This document shows, piece by piece, positions 25,092-33,552 of a DNA stretch of 64,000 bases. The DNA comes from JBCCGG01 sp039029395 (GTDB taxonomy: Bacteria > Pseudomonadota > Alphaproteobacteria > Kiloniellales > JAKSDN01). Position 1 is the stretch's first letter, and every line of letters starts with the position of its first letter. The translations under genes and the position numbers were made by a program. The notes under the pieces are model-generated. The model made no database searches. It saw only the letters and a program-made list of their open reading frames with translations, and was not told the DNA's origin. Location: assembly GCA_039029395.1 (NCBI GenBank), contig JBCCGG010000014.1:57231-121230 (forward strand), given 5' to 3'.

Positions 25092-25886
25092 ATGTTCGCC
25101 AAGTACCTGGATCGGTGGGCGCTGATTGCCGACGGCACACCAATTGAAACCCACAACAGTCACCTTCTGCCGGTTCGCCGGCACGGCGTGGCCGCTATGC
25201 TCAAGGTGGCGACCGCGGCGGAGGAGCGGGCCGGTGCCAAGCTCATGGCGTGGTGGAACGGGTCCGGTGCGGCCAAGGTGCTCGCTTGGGACGAGGATGC
25301 GCTACTATTGGAGCGCGCCGACCACAACGGTACCCTGGCTGCGATGGCCAGAACCGGCGATGACGACGAGGCCAGCAAGATTCTATGCCGTGTCGTCGCG
25401 ACGCTCCATGAACCGAGGAGCGAGCCGCCGCCACCTCTCGTACCCTTGGAACAGTGGTTTCGGGCCTTGACCCATGACACGGAAGCGCACGACGGCGTTG
25501 TCGCACATGCCGGCGCGACCACCCGCGACCTGCTCGCCACCCAGCGCGAGGTTGTTTCCCTTCATGGCGACATTCACCACGGCAATGTACTCCATTTCGG
25601 AGAGCGGGGCTGGCTGGCGATCGACCCCAAGGGTTTGGTCGGCGATCGCTGTTTCGACTACGCCAACCTATTCTGCAACCCGGACCATGAGACCGCGACA
25701 GCGCCCGGCCGCTTCGCCCGGCAGGTGGCGGTGGTCGCCGAGGCGGCGCGGCTCGAGCGCCAACGGCTCTTGCGCTGGACCCTGGCCTGGGCCGGTCTCT
25801 CGGCGGCCTGGTTGATCGAGGACGGTGCTTCGGCGGCGACCCCTCTCTGTGTCGCGGAGCAAGCGGCAAGAGCGCTCAAAGACTGA
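25092..25886 (+). CDS. Aminoglycoside/hydroxyurea-type phosphotransferase (APH(6)-like)
   Basis: This 264-residue protein has a protein-kinase-like fold with Lys38 in AAMLKVA, the catalytic loop SLHGDIHHGNVL (Asp160) and the metal-binding AIDPKG (Asp178). The LDRWALIADGTPIETHNSHLLPV start and IDPKGLVGDRCFDYA stretch follow the APH(6)/streptomycin 6-kinase group. As a chromosomal copy it could phosphorylate a metabolite, and resistance is not shown. It follows the serine hydrolase by 14 bases. Confidence 0.85.
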   Translation: MFAKYLDRWALIADGTPIETHNSHLLPVRRHGVAAMLKVATAAEERAGAKLMAWWNGSGAAKVLAWDEDALLLERADHNGTLAAMARTGDDDEASKILCRVVATLHEPRSEPPPPLVPLEQWFRALTHDTEAHDGVVAHAGATTRDLLATQREVVSLHGDIHHGNVLHFGERGWLAIDPKGLVGDRCFDYANLFCNPDHETATAPGRFARQVAVVAEAARLERQRLLRWTLAWAGLSAAWLIEDGASAATPLCVAEQAARALKD

Positions 25887-25976
25887 GCCGCGCCGCGGTC
25901 CTTGTTCTGCTTTGAGAGCCCTAGCTTCTGCTGTACCCATGGGTGCCTCAACTTGAGACCGAACCGGAGGTCGACC

Positions 25977-26336
25977 ATGGGCGCAGAAGAGTCGCGGCGC
26001 GACCGCACAATCAATTATATCGAATTCGTGGTCGCCGACATCGCCCGGGCCAAGGCGTTTTATGGCACGGCCTTCGGCTGGACCTTCAAGGACTATGGGC
26101 CTGCCTACTGCGAATTCTCCGACGGCCACATGACCGGTGGCTTCGAGGCAGGTGAGCCGGCACCGGCCGGCGGGCCATTGGTGGTTCTTTATGGCAGCGA
26201 TCTGGAAGCGCTCATGGCGCGAGTCGAGGACTCTGGCGGCAAGATTGTCAAGCCGCTCTTCGCCTTCCCCGGCGGCCGGCGCTTTCACTTCACGGACCCC
26301 GACGGCTACGAGCTCGCGGTCTGGACCGAGACCTGA
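25977..26336 (+). CDS. VOC family protein (glyoxalase/bleomycin resistance fold)
   Basis: The 119-residue protein has the two beta-alpha-beta units of the VOC fold: NYIEFVVADIARAKAFYGTAFGW, then VLYGSDLEALMARVEDSGGKI and GRRFHFTDPDGYELAVW. Single-domain members of this kind are usually of unknown substrate. GGAGG precedes ATG 25977. It converges on the five-gene minus-strand operon, with stops only five bases apart. Confidence 0.9.
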   Translation: MGAEESRRDRTINYIEFVVADIARAKAFYGTAFGWTFKDYGPAYCEFSDGHMTGGFEAGEPAPAGGPLVVLYGSDLEALMARVEDSGGKIVKPLFAFPGGRRFHFTDPDGYELAVWTET

Positions 26337-26340
26337 GGGC

Positions 26341-27462
26341 TTAGGGGGCGATGAAGGGCAGAGTCGTGATCGCAAGCGCGCGGGGCGCGGTGCCGACTAT
26401 GACGCGAAGGTCGTCGGCCCCGTCGTGGACCTCGTTGCTGACGATTCCGAGGGCGATGTTCCTTTGCAAGCGGTGCGAATAGGCCATTTCGCTGAGCGTC
26501 CCGACGGCCTCGTCGCCGCGCAGGATGTCCAGCGGATGCTGGTTGCCGGTGACCGGCGGCCCCTCGATGAAGAGCCCGACGCGCCGGCGCCGAACCCCGG
26601 CCCGCTTGATCTCCACGAGCGCATCCCGGCCGATGAAATCCTGCCCGCTCTCCAGCTCGACCAGATGGCCCAGGCCGATCTCGAAAGGATCGACCGGGTT
26701 GCTCTGCGCGCGCCCATCCGCACCGTAGGACACCAGGCCGCTTTCCAGCCGCTCCAAATCGTTGGGCGCGCCCGGGCCGATGTCGTAAGCGCGGCCAGCG
26801 TTTTTCACGATCTGCCAAAGCTCGCTGCCCCGGGCACCGTCCTGGAGGTAGAGCTCGAAGCCGCCCTGTTTCGACCAGCCCGAGCGCGCCAGCACCAGGG
26901 GGATGCCCTCAAGCTCCGTCTCCTTGAACCAGAAGTACTTAAGGTCTTCGACCCAAGCGCCAAAAAGATCCCGCGCCAGATCCAGCGCCTTCGGCCCCTG
27001 GATCGCCATGGGCGAGACGTCGGGCTCGAAGACCCGCACATCTAGCCCGCGCTCCCGAGCGATCGCGGCGGCCCAAAGGGCGATATCGCTGTCGGCGATC
27101 GAGAGCCAATAGCGCGCCTCGGCCAGTTTCAGGAGCACCGGATCGTTGATCAGGGTGCCGTCGTGATCGCACAGCGCCACGTAGCGGCCCTGGCCGACGG
27201 CGCAGCGCGTGAGGTCCCGGGTGGTCAGGTATTGAGCCAGCGCGCCGGCGTCGGGCCCGCTCAACTCGACCTGGCGCTGGGCGGCCACGTCCCACTGGGC
27301 GACGCCCTCGATCAAGCGCCGGTACTCGCCCTCCGGATCGCCATAGTGGCCGGGAATGTACATGTGATTGTAGACCGAAAAGGCGCGCACACCCTCGGCT
27401 AGGGTCGCCTCGAAATAGGGCGATTTGCGGATGTTGGGCGTGATCGAAAGCCGAAATGTCAT
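26341..27462 (-). CDS. Glycine cleavage T-protein family, DmdA-like demethylase
   Basis: The 373-residue protein is a folate-binding aminomethyltransferase-fold enzyme. The blocks VYNHMYIPGHYGDPEGEYRRL, WDVAAQRQVEL, YWLSIADSDIALWA, FEPDVSPMAIQGPKA and ARSGWSKQGGFELYL follow the DmdA branch more than GcvT itself. DmdA demethylates dimethylsulfoniopropionate, handing the methyl to tetrahydrofolate. Other members of the branch have unknown substrates, so I call it DmdA-like only. It is last in a five-gene operon, three bases after the DUF3604 stop. Confidence 0.75.
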   Translation of the reverse strand: MTFRLSITPNIRKSPYFEATLAEGVRAFSVYNHMYIPGHYGDPEGEYRRLIEGVAQWDVAAQRQVELSGPDAGALAQYLTTRDLTRCAVGQGRYVALCDHDGTLINDPVLLKLAEARYWLSIADSDIALWAAAIARERGLDVRVFEPDVSPMAIQGPKALDLARDLFGAWVEDLKYFWFKETELEGIPLVLARSGWSKQGGFELYLQDGARGSELWQIVKNAGRAYDIGPGAPNDLERLESGLVSYGADGRAQSNPVDPFEIGLGHLVELESGQDFIGRDALVEIKRAGVRRRRVGLFIEGPPVTGNQHPLDILRGDEAVGTLSEMAYSHRLQRNIALGIVSNEVHDGADDLRVIVGTAPRALAITTLPFIAP

Positions 27463-27465
27463 CGC

Positions 27466-29766
27466 TCAAGCACCGTCCGCGGCCTGCCGGGTGACGAAGA
27501 TTGGGCTGGACCAGGCGTTGAAGCCGTCCTCGGTGGTAACCCGCACCCACAAGGGGTTGTCGCCGGTGGCCGCGAGCGCCACGGGCACCGTCCGGGCGAT
27601 CTCCCGACACTCGAGCCGGTGGGGCAAGCGAAACACCCGGATCCTGCGTTCCAGGCCGCCGGCCTCGAGCACGCTGTCCTCGAAGCCGATCTCATCCAGG
27701 TCGAGGGTCGCGGAGACGTGGCCGGTCTCGATCTCCAGGCTGGCGTCCGCGCCCGTCTCGATCCAGGCGTCGAAGCCACCAAAGTTCCCGGTGGTTAGCG
27801 TGTCGAAGGTCACAAGATCGGGGTCAACCAGCGTGGTGGGACGCTCGTGGTTCCAGGCATTGATCGGCGCGATCCGCGCGAAGGTGCCGCCGTGGAGCCG
27901 GGCGTGACCGGCCCAGGTGGTCTGGCGGCCGCGCCCGCGATACTCCGCCCCCTGCCAGATCACCCGAATGCGCTGGCCCAGGCTGGCCTGATCGTAGCCG
28001 CGCAGGGTCTCGACCAGCGCCGTGCCGTTCAGGACATCGATGCGCTCAATCGACGTGCCGGCGATGCACTCGACGAACAGCTCGAGCCTGTCCGCGTCGC
28101 TCTGGACGATGTCGCCCATGATGGCCTCTCGGGTCGCCCGGCCCTCGACCTGAAAAAAGCGCGGGTCCCGTTCGAACAGCGTCGCCTCGTCTTCGAACCG
28201 GGCGCGCACCTCCAGGTGCAGGCGGTTGCCGGTCGTGCCGTAATGGTGGCGCCGGCGCAGGCAGTCGAACAGCCCGTCGCGGGTCAGCTCGTCGGTCAGG
28301 AAGCAGGTCAGCCCGCCATAGGCCCCGAAGCTCGCCGCGCCCGGATAGCTGGCGCCCGGCCGGCCCTTATGGCCGTCGCTGTTGCACACCACGCCCGACC
28401 GGTGGCCAAGCGCGAAACCGTCGGTCAGCAGCCACTCGAAGGTGCCCCAGGCCGAGTGTATCTCCATTGCCGTCTCCAGGCGCGGGTCGTGGGCCTGCTT
28501 GATGTCCGCATAGCGCCCGCCGACATGGGCATAGACCACGCAGTCCTCGCCCTGCAGGTCTTCGAACAGCTGGGCCGCCGTGATGGAATCGCTGTCTATG
28601 TCGGAGCGGTCGGGCAGCAGCGCGTGGGAGGAGCGGTGGATCTGCCGGCCTTCCTTTCTGAAGTAAACGTTGCGGTCGCCGCCGACCGCCGTGTTGCCGG
28701 ACCACTCGTAGCCGGGATAGGTGACGAAGCGGTGGTCCTCCTGATACTCAGCCGTCAGATCGTTGATCAGCGCCCAGAAGGCCTTGTTGATCTGAAAATC
28801 GTTGGCCTGGTGGCTGGTCGCATCGAGGAAGGCCAGATCGCGCGCGAAATCGAAATATTCCCGCGCCGTGTTGATGCCGACGGTCTCACCGCTTTGCCCA
28901 TGCATGTCGCCCCAATAGCCGGCGACCGGGCCATCGCGCACCACCAGGGGGCTCGACTCGGCGCGCAAGGCCCCATCGGCACCGAACACCGAGACCCGCA
29001 AGATGCCCTCACCCGCCACCGAGAGGCCATCAAGTACCATCGCCCGCTGCTCCGGCCCGTAAGCAACCTCGCTCGGCAGGCCGTCAACCGCGATGGAGGG
29101 CCGCAAGGTCAGGGTCTCGGCCGCCTGGCCGGTCGGGTTGCCCCAGCGGTCTTCGGCCTTGAGGCCGAGCCGGAAGATCTCGCCGGGGCGCCGCAGGCTT
29201 GGCAGCACCGCCTTCCAGACCGCCGGCGGGCCAGGCACGATGGCAATCACCGGGGTGTCGGGGATCGGCACGAAATGGCCGGTCGCGCAGACGTCGGCCA
29301 GCACCTTGAACTCGAAGCCGCTTTCGCAAAAGGTCTGGAGCTTGAGGCCAGGCGAACCTTCAGAACGGTCGCCGAAGACAATCGTGATGGTCTCGCCCTC
29401 GTAGAGTCCCTCGCCGCGCACCATGACCCTGAGCGAGCGGTACCAGGGGCGCTGCTCTCCGCCGTCCTGATAGGCGAGCTGGAGGCGCGCGCCGTTGCTG
29501 GCCCGGGCGGTGACATAGTTGACCGCCCGGGGGTCGTCCATCTGCAGCCGGCCCCAGTCGTTGGAGTAGCGATGGACGATCTTGATCGAGCCGGTGTCGT
29601 CCAGGCCGAAGCGCCCGGCGGTATAGACCAGGGAGAAGCTCTGTAGGCTGCGCGCCTCGAAGGCGCCGCTCGGGGTCAGATGGGCGCTGCCGTAGAGCAC
29701 CGGATCGGCGCCGGGCTCGGCATTGGCCCAGGCATCGCCCACAAAAACGCTCTCGACCTTCGGCAT
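27466..29766 (-). CDS. DUF3604 domain protein (PHP-like metal-dependent hydrolase)
   Basis: The 766-residue protein has a DUF3604 core between roughly residues 285 and 520. It contains GDMHGQSGE, FVTYPGYEWSG, HVGGRYADI and CNSDGHKGRPGASYPG, where His and Asp residues resemble PHP-type metal ligands. Flanking regions are beta-rich and could bind substrate. No signal peptide is seen, so it is probably cytoplasmic. The reaction is not known for this family. It lies between the DmdA-like gene and the Rossmann protein gene in the same operon, which hints at shared catabolism. Confidence 0.83.
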   Translation of the reverse strand: MPKVESVFVGDAWANAEPGADPVLYGSAHLTPSGAFEARSLQSFSLVYTAGRFGLDDTGSIKIVHRYSNDWGRLQMDDPRAVNYVTARASNGARLQLAYQDGGEQRPWYRSLRVMVRGEGLYEGETITIVFGDRSEGSPGLKLQTFCESGFEFKVLADVCATGHFVPIPDTPVIAIVPGPPAVWKAVLPSLRRPGEIFRLGLKAEDRWGNPTGQAAETLTLRPSIAVDGLPSEVAYGPEQRAMVLDGLSVAGEGILRVSVFGADGALRAESSPLVVRDGPVAGYWGDMHGQSGETVGINTAREYFDFARDLAFLDATSHQANDFQINKAFWALINDLTAEYQEDHRFVTYPGYEWSGNTAVGGDRNVYFRKEGRQIHRSSHALLPDRSDIDSDSITAAQLFEDLQGEDCVVYAHVGGRYADIKQAHDPRLETAMEIHSAWGTFEWLLTDGFALGHRSGVVCNSDGHKGRPGASYPGAASFGAYGGLTCFLTDELTRDGLFDCLRRRHHYGTTGNRLHLEVRARFEDEATLFERDPRFFQVEGRATREAIMGDIVQSDADRLELFVECIAGTSIERIDVLNGTALVETLRGYDQASLGQRIRVIWQGAEYRGRGRQTTWAGHARLHGGTFARIAPINAWNHERPTTLVDPDLVTFDTLTTGNFGGFDAWIETGADASLEIETGHVSATLDLDEIGFEDSVLEAGGLERRIRVFRLPHRLECREIARTVPVALAATGDNPLWVRVTTEDGFNAWSSPIFVTRQAADGA

Positions 29767-29779
29767 GAAACGCTCCCGA

Positions 29780-30856
29780 CTACCGTGGTCCCATCGCTTG
29801 GATCAGGTCGAGCAGCCTATTGGTCCGTGCGGTCAAGTTCCAGGGGTCGAGCGGCGCGGCGAGCCCTGGATCTAGGTCGCCCACCGCGTCCCGGGCCGCC
29901 TCGGTGAAGGCAACAGCACCGTCGGCGGCGATTTCCTCGATCCCGTCCAGCTTGCCGATGCGCCGGTTGAAGGCGACCGCGTCCTGAAGCTTCGCGTTCT
30001 CGGGCAGGTCAAGCGTGACCTGTCCCCGGTCGATCGACACCGGATAGCCGCCAGGCAAGCCTTGGGGCGCGGGTGCGGAAAGGCGGCGCGGCGGCGCGCC
30101 GGGCAGCAGGGCGCTCAAGACCGGCAGTGCGGCCGCGGCGGTGATGACGTTGTAGATCGGCCCGGGAGCAAAGGCCTGGCCGGCGTAGGCTAGTTCGTCC
30201 TCGCGCGCGCCGTCCTCGCCCAGATAGACCCGGGCGAACAGCTCGGGGTCGGCCGGCGCCTTGGCGGTCATGGCGCCGTAAACATGGTGGTGATGCCCGA
30301 CCACCCGGACTAGGGGACGCTCGTCGCCGCGTGCCTTGAGCGCCGCTTGGATGCGCAGCTGGAGGATGCTGACATTGCCGAGACCGATCGTCGGCGCAAG
30401 CCCTCGGGTCGCCAGGATCGGATGGATCCCGTCGGGCATGGAGATGTTGGCCACGGGCACCGAAAGCCCGAGTTCGCGCACGACAGTCATGAGGTTCGTC
30501 ACGATCGGCAGCTGGGCCGGCAATTGCAGGGCGATGCCGGCGGCCGCCAGGGCACGCGCGGTCGGATGGTCCCGTCCGATGATCGACCAGGGGCTGATCA
30601 GGCTGGCGGCCTGGATGATCAGATCGGGCCGGGCTTTGAGTAGCAGCGCTTCGAGTGCCAGGGCGTCGCACCCATCGACCTCCTGGAAGCCAACCTTTGC
30701 CTCGTGGCAACACGCCAGCATGGCGACCTGCGCGCCGGCCGGCGAACCCGGCCGGTCCGCCACGGTCAGCTCCGCCACGCCGCCCAGGCGCAACAGGCCG
30801 TCGGCCATGCGCAGGCCGACGTCGCCGCCGCCGAGCAGAAGCACTTTCGCCGCCAT
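29780..30856 (-). CDS. NAD(P)-binding Rossmann protein, saccharopine-dehydrogenase-like
   Basis: The protein starts MAAKVLLLGGGDVG, a dinucleotide-binding loop at residues 9-14. ELTVADRPGSPAG gives the acidic end of the second strand, so NAD(H) is likely. The later part (IIQAASLISPWSIIGRDHP, DGIHPILATRGLAPTIGLG) fits a reductase of the saccharopine dehydrogenase type. I chose ATG 30856 because GAGG lies eight bases before it. It is third of five co-directional genes with spacing of 5 and 13 bases. Substrate unknown. Confidence 0.78.
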   Translation of the reverse strand: MAAKVLLLGGGDVGLRMADGLLRLGGVAELTVADRPGSPAGAQVAMLACCHEAKVGFQEVDGCDALALEALLLKARPDLIIQAASLISPWSIIGRDHPTARALAAAGIALQLPAQLPIVTNLMTVVRELGLSVPVANISMPDGIHPILATRGLAPTIGLGNVSILQLRIQAALKARGDERPLVRVVGHHHHVYGAMTAKAPADPELFARVYLGEDGAREDELAYAGQAFAPGPIYNVITAAAALPVLSALLPGAPPRRLSAPAPQGLPGGYPVSIDRGQVTLDLPENAKLQDAVAFNRRIGKLDGIEEIAADGAVAFTEAARDAVGDLDPGLAAPLDPWNLTARTNRLLDLIQAMGPR

Positions 30857-30861
30857 CGCTG

Positions 30862-31728
30862 TCACCTCGCCGGCTTGGAAGGCCAAAGCGCCAAGGCAAG
30901 GCCTGTGAAGATCGCCAGGCTACCGGCGATCTGCAGGCCGCTCAAGCTGTCCCCCAAAAGCAACGCCGATAGGCTCATGCCGAAGACCGGCACCAGCAGA
31001 AAGAAAGGCGCGACGGAGGCCGCCGGATAGGTCACGAAGAGCCGGCCCCAAATCGCAAAGGCCAGCAGGGTCGCCAGCAGCGCCGAGTAGGCGACCGCGC
31101 CCAGGGTCGTCCAGGTGATCGTGGCAAGCAGGCCGGTCAGGGAGCCGCCGCTCTCGAACACCAGCGACAGGATCAGCAGCGGCAGCGGCGCCGCCAGGCT
31201 CATCCAGACCGCGACACCGAGCATCTCCACCTTGCCCAAGGATTTCAGGAGATTGTTGCCGAGCGCGCCGGACAAAGCGGCCAGGAGGATCAAGCCGAGA
31301 CCGCCAAGCGCCCCTGCCTCGGCGCGGTTGATCACCAGAAAGCCGAGGCCCAGAAGCGCCAACCCCATGGCAAGCGCCTGGCGCCGGGTCAGGCGCTCTG
31401 AAAAGGCGACCATGGCGATGACGATGGTGAAGAATGCCTGAGTGTGGACCAGAAGCGAGGCCAGGCCCGGCGCGATGCCGTGGGTCATGGAAAGGAACAG
31501 AAAGCCGTACTGCCCGGCGCCCAACAGCAGGCCGAGTAAGATCAGGGTGCGCCAGGGCACCGCCGGGCGCGGCACCACGGCGATGAAAAGGGCGGCGGCC
31601 AGGAATCGGATGCAGGCGAAGAATATCGGCGGCGTCGCCTCGAGCGCCACGGCGGTGACCGGAAAGGTCGCGCCCCAGATCAGCGCCGCCCCGGCGCCCA
31701 GCGCCACGTCCTTCGGAGCCATGGTCAT
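30862..31728 (-). CDS. EamA/DMT family transporter
   Basis: The 288-residue protein has ten membrane segments in two EamA repeats (LGAGAALIWGATFPVTAVALE, AVAYSALLATLLAFAIWGRL, FFLLVPVFGMSLSALLLGD). ATG 31728 gives a start close to the first segment; a longer frame is not family-like. It is second of the five-gene operon, between the ATPase and Rossmann genes, and may export a product or by-product of the pathway. Confidence 0.87.
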   Translation of the reverse strand: MTMAPKDVALGAGAALIWGATFPVTAVALEATPPIFFACIRFLAAALFIAVVPRPAVPWRTLILLGLLLGAGQYGFLFLSMTHGIAPGLASLLVHTQAFFTIVIAMVAFSERLTRRQALAMGLALLGLGFLVINRAEAGALGGLGLILLAALSGALGNNLLKSLGKVEMLGVAVWMSLAAPLPLLILSLVFESGGSLTGLLATITWTTLGAVAYSALLATLLAFAIWGRLFVTYPAASVAPFFLLVPVFGMSLSALLLGDSLSGLQIAGSLAIFTGLALALWPSKPAR

Positions 31729-31744
31729 GACGCGGGCGCCGCGC

Positions 31745-32899
31745 TCACCGCTTGGGCCAGGCCCAAGGCGGCGCCTCGACATCCTGGATGACGGTCTCGC
31801 CAAGCTCTTTCGCGAGGCTGTGGCTGACGGCGGCCTCCTCGTCCTGCAGGGCATCGACCAGCTCGCTAGCGTGGCTCACGACGATCACTTGGGCGCGCCG
31901 GGCGACATTGGCGATGAGCCGCGCCAAAGGGGCCAACAGGCTGGGGTGCAGGCTGGTCTCCGGCTCGTTCAACACTAAGAGAGGCGCCGGCCGCGGGCTC
32001 AGAAGCGCGATCGCGAGCAGCAGATAGCGCAGGGTGCCGTCGGACAGCTCAGCGGTTCTCAAAGGCCGCAGCAGGCCGTGCTGGTGCATCACCACTTCAA
32101 ACAGCCCATCGGCGGCTTGCACCTCCAGGCTACTGCCGGGAAAGGCATCCTCGACCGTCTCTTCCAGAGCCGTCGGGTCGCCGATTTCCCGGATCGTTTG
32201 CAGTGCAGCCCCCATGTCTGCGCCGTCGCCGGCCAGAACCGGCGTGCGGGTGCCGATCTGGGGCCGGCGTGCCGGGGCCTCCGGGTCGCTGCGCAGGCGG
32301 TCGTAGAACCGCCAACCGCGCATGCGCTCGCGCAGCTCAAGCAGCTCCCGGCCGCCGTCCGGATCGGCGGCATGGGTCATCATGCTGTCGTAGGGCGGCA
32401 GATTGCTCAGCACCCGCCGGCGCTTGCCTGCATCGTCCAGCAGTTGGACGCCTGGGCCTTGCCTCGTCGCGATCTCGTTCGAGCGCTTCAGGCATTCGCC
32501 GATCCACAAGGCCTCGGCCTTAATCTCCGGATCCAGGCCGAAAAAAGAGCCGCCGCCCTTCGGCAAGCCGAGATCGATGGCATAGCCGTAGTCCTCCGCG
32601 GCGAAGCCCAGTTTGAGCCCGACCCGCTCCGTGCGCCGGGTGCCCTGGACCGGCACCTCCCCGCGCTTCATGCCCCGGGAGAAAGCCTCAGGCCCAGCCC
32701 AGAGGGTTGAGGGCAGCCCGCCCTCCCTGGCCAAGGCGCCGATCGCCCGGCCCTGAGCGACGTCCGCGAGCAGCCGGATCGCCTTGTAGAGATTGGATTT
32801 GCCGCTGCCGTTCGCTCCGGTGATCACGGTCAGCTGGCCGAGCGGAAGCACAAGCTCGCGCAGGGAGCGATAGCCGGAAACGGCGAGGGTCAGGATCAT
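31745..32899 (-). CDS. AAA family ATPase (AAA_21/OLD-like, SMC-type ABC ATPase head)
   Basis: The 384-residue protein starts directly with an ATPase head: Walker A GANGSGKS at residues 28-35, signature ELSDGTLRYLLLAIALL, and Walker B LLVLNEPETSLHP near residue 320, followed by VIVVSHASELV. It has no nuclease or membrane domain. Such single proteins appear in defence systems and in unknown functions. Here it leads an operon of metabolic genes, 16 bases before the EamA start, which is an unusual setting. No partner toxin or TOPRIM gene is adjacent. Confidence 0.85.
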   Translation of the reverse strand: MILTLAVSGYRSLRELVLPLGQLTVITGANGSGKSNLYKAIRLLADVAQGRAIGALAREGGLPSTLWAGPEAFSRGMKRGEVPVQGTRRTERVGLKLGFAAEDYGYAIDLGLPKGGGSFFGLDPEIKAEALWIGECLKRSNEIATRQGPGVQLLDDAGKRRRVLSNLPPYDSMMTHAADPDGGRELLELRERMRGWRFYDRLRSDPEAPARRPQIGTRTPVLAGDGADMGAALQTIREIGDPTALEETVEDAFPGSSLEVQAADGLFEVVMHQHGLLRPLRTAELSDGTLRYLLLAIALLSPRPAPLLVLNEPETSLHPSLLAPLARLIANVARRAQVIVVSHASELVDALQDEEAAVSHSLAKELGETVIQDVEAPPWAWPKR

Positions 32900-32967
32900 G
32901 GGCGGGTCCTATTGATCGAAGAGAGTTCAGAGCTGGACTTGCCAAACGAGCCCGGCACCAACCACGG

Positions 32968-33348
32968 TCAGTTACTCCGCGTTTGCTCAATCAATCCGGA
33001 GACATCCTTGGCGTTCAGTGTTCTGAGCTCCTCAAATGCGGCAGAGGTCGCCGATTTGTCCCCGGTACCTTCGCCGGAAAGTTGATAGCCGTTACCCTTC
33101 GGGTAGAATACGAAATAGAAGGGTGTGGCGGGGTTTCCTTTCGCGGATACGATCACAACGGTCTGCTGGTCATTGCAGCTATATACCAACCACTCTGTCG
33201 CACCATAAATCTTGTGGACGGGCCCGACGTCACAAGTCAAAGGAGTCGGCTCCTGGCTGGAGGCCGGTGTGAAGGCGATGGCTCCAGCGAGCATCGCAAA
33301 CATGGCCATGCCTGCCCAAGAGACATTTCTTTGGGCGTTGAGATACAT
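32968..33348 (-). CDS. Small secreted protein, hypothetical
   Basis: A signal peptide (MAMFAMLAGAIAFTPASS) is followed by a mature part of about 95 residues with two cysteines (LTCDVG and YSCND), suggesting a disulfide. The segment TVVIVSAKGNPATPFYFVFYP is beta-rich. ATG 33348 is the longest start; internal methionines at residues 14 and 16 are equally possible. It has some likeness to short periplasmic proteins of rhizobia, but I cannot name a family. Confidence 0.65.
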   Translation of the reverse strand: MYLNAQRNVSWAGMAMFAMLAGAIAFTPASSQEPTPLTCDVGPVHKIYGATEWLVYSCNDQQTVVIVSAKGNPATPFYFVFYPKGNGYQLSGEGTGDKSATSAAFEELRTLNAKDVSGLIEQTRSN

Positions 33349-33407
33349 CGTCAGGGTCCCCGTCTCACCTTTTCGAATTCATCAACTACAGTCAGTACGT
33401 CTGCTAC

Positions 33408-33425
33408 CTATGATACGTATCATAG
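33408..33425. promoter_or_regulatory. 18-bp perfect palindrome, candidate glc operator
   Basis: CTATGATACGTATCATAG is a perfect palindrome in the only AT-rich part of the region between the small secreted protein and glcD. Allowing a two-base bulge, the symmetry extends to CTGCTA on the left and TAGCAG on the right. The site lies 128 bases before glcD. The shape suits a dimeric repressor such as a GntR-family protein; no such regulator gene is nearby. Confidence 0.6.
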
Positions 33426-33552
33426 CAGAAGTTTGCGCTTTGTCTGCTGTTGGATCGCCGACCGACAGCTCTTCTTCCAGTGGGGCCAGTTGACCCCCCT
33501 CACCCCCCACCCCATAGTGTTCGCCCGTCCCATTCGTGGAGACTAAACGCCT

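Noticed and set aside
25092..25886. Acquired antibiotic resistance gene
   Set aside because: Codon use matches the chromosome and no mobile element is near; the family includes metabolic kinases.
31745..32899. Complete defence system
   Set aside because: The ATPase has no adjacent nuclease, TOPRIM, reverse transcriptase or toxin gene; neighbours are metabolic.
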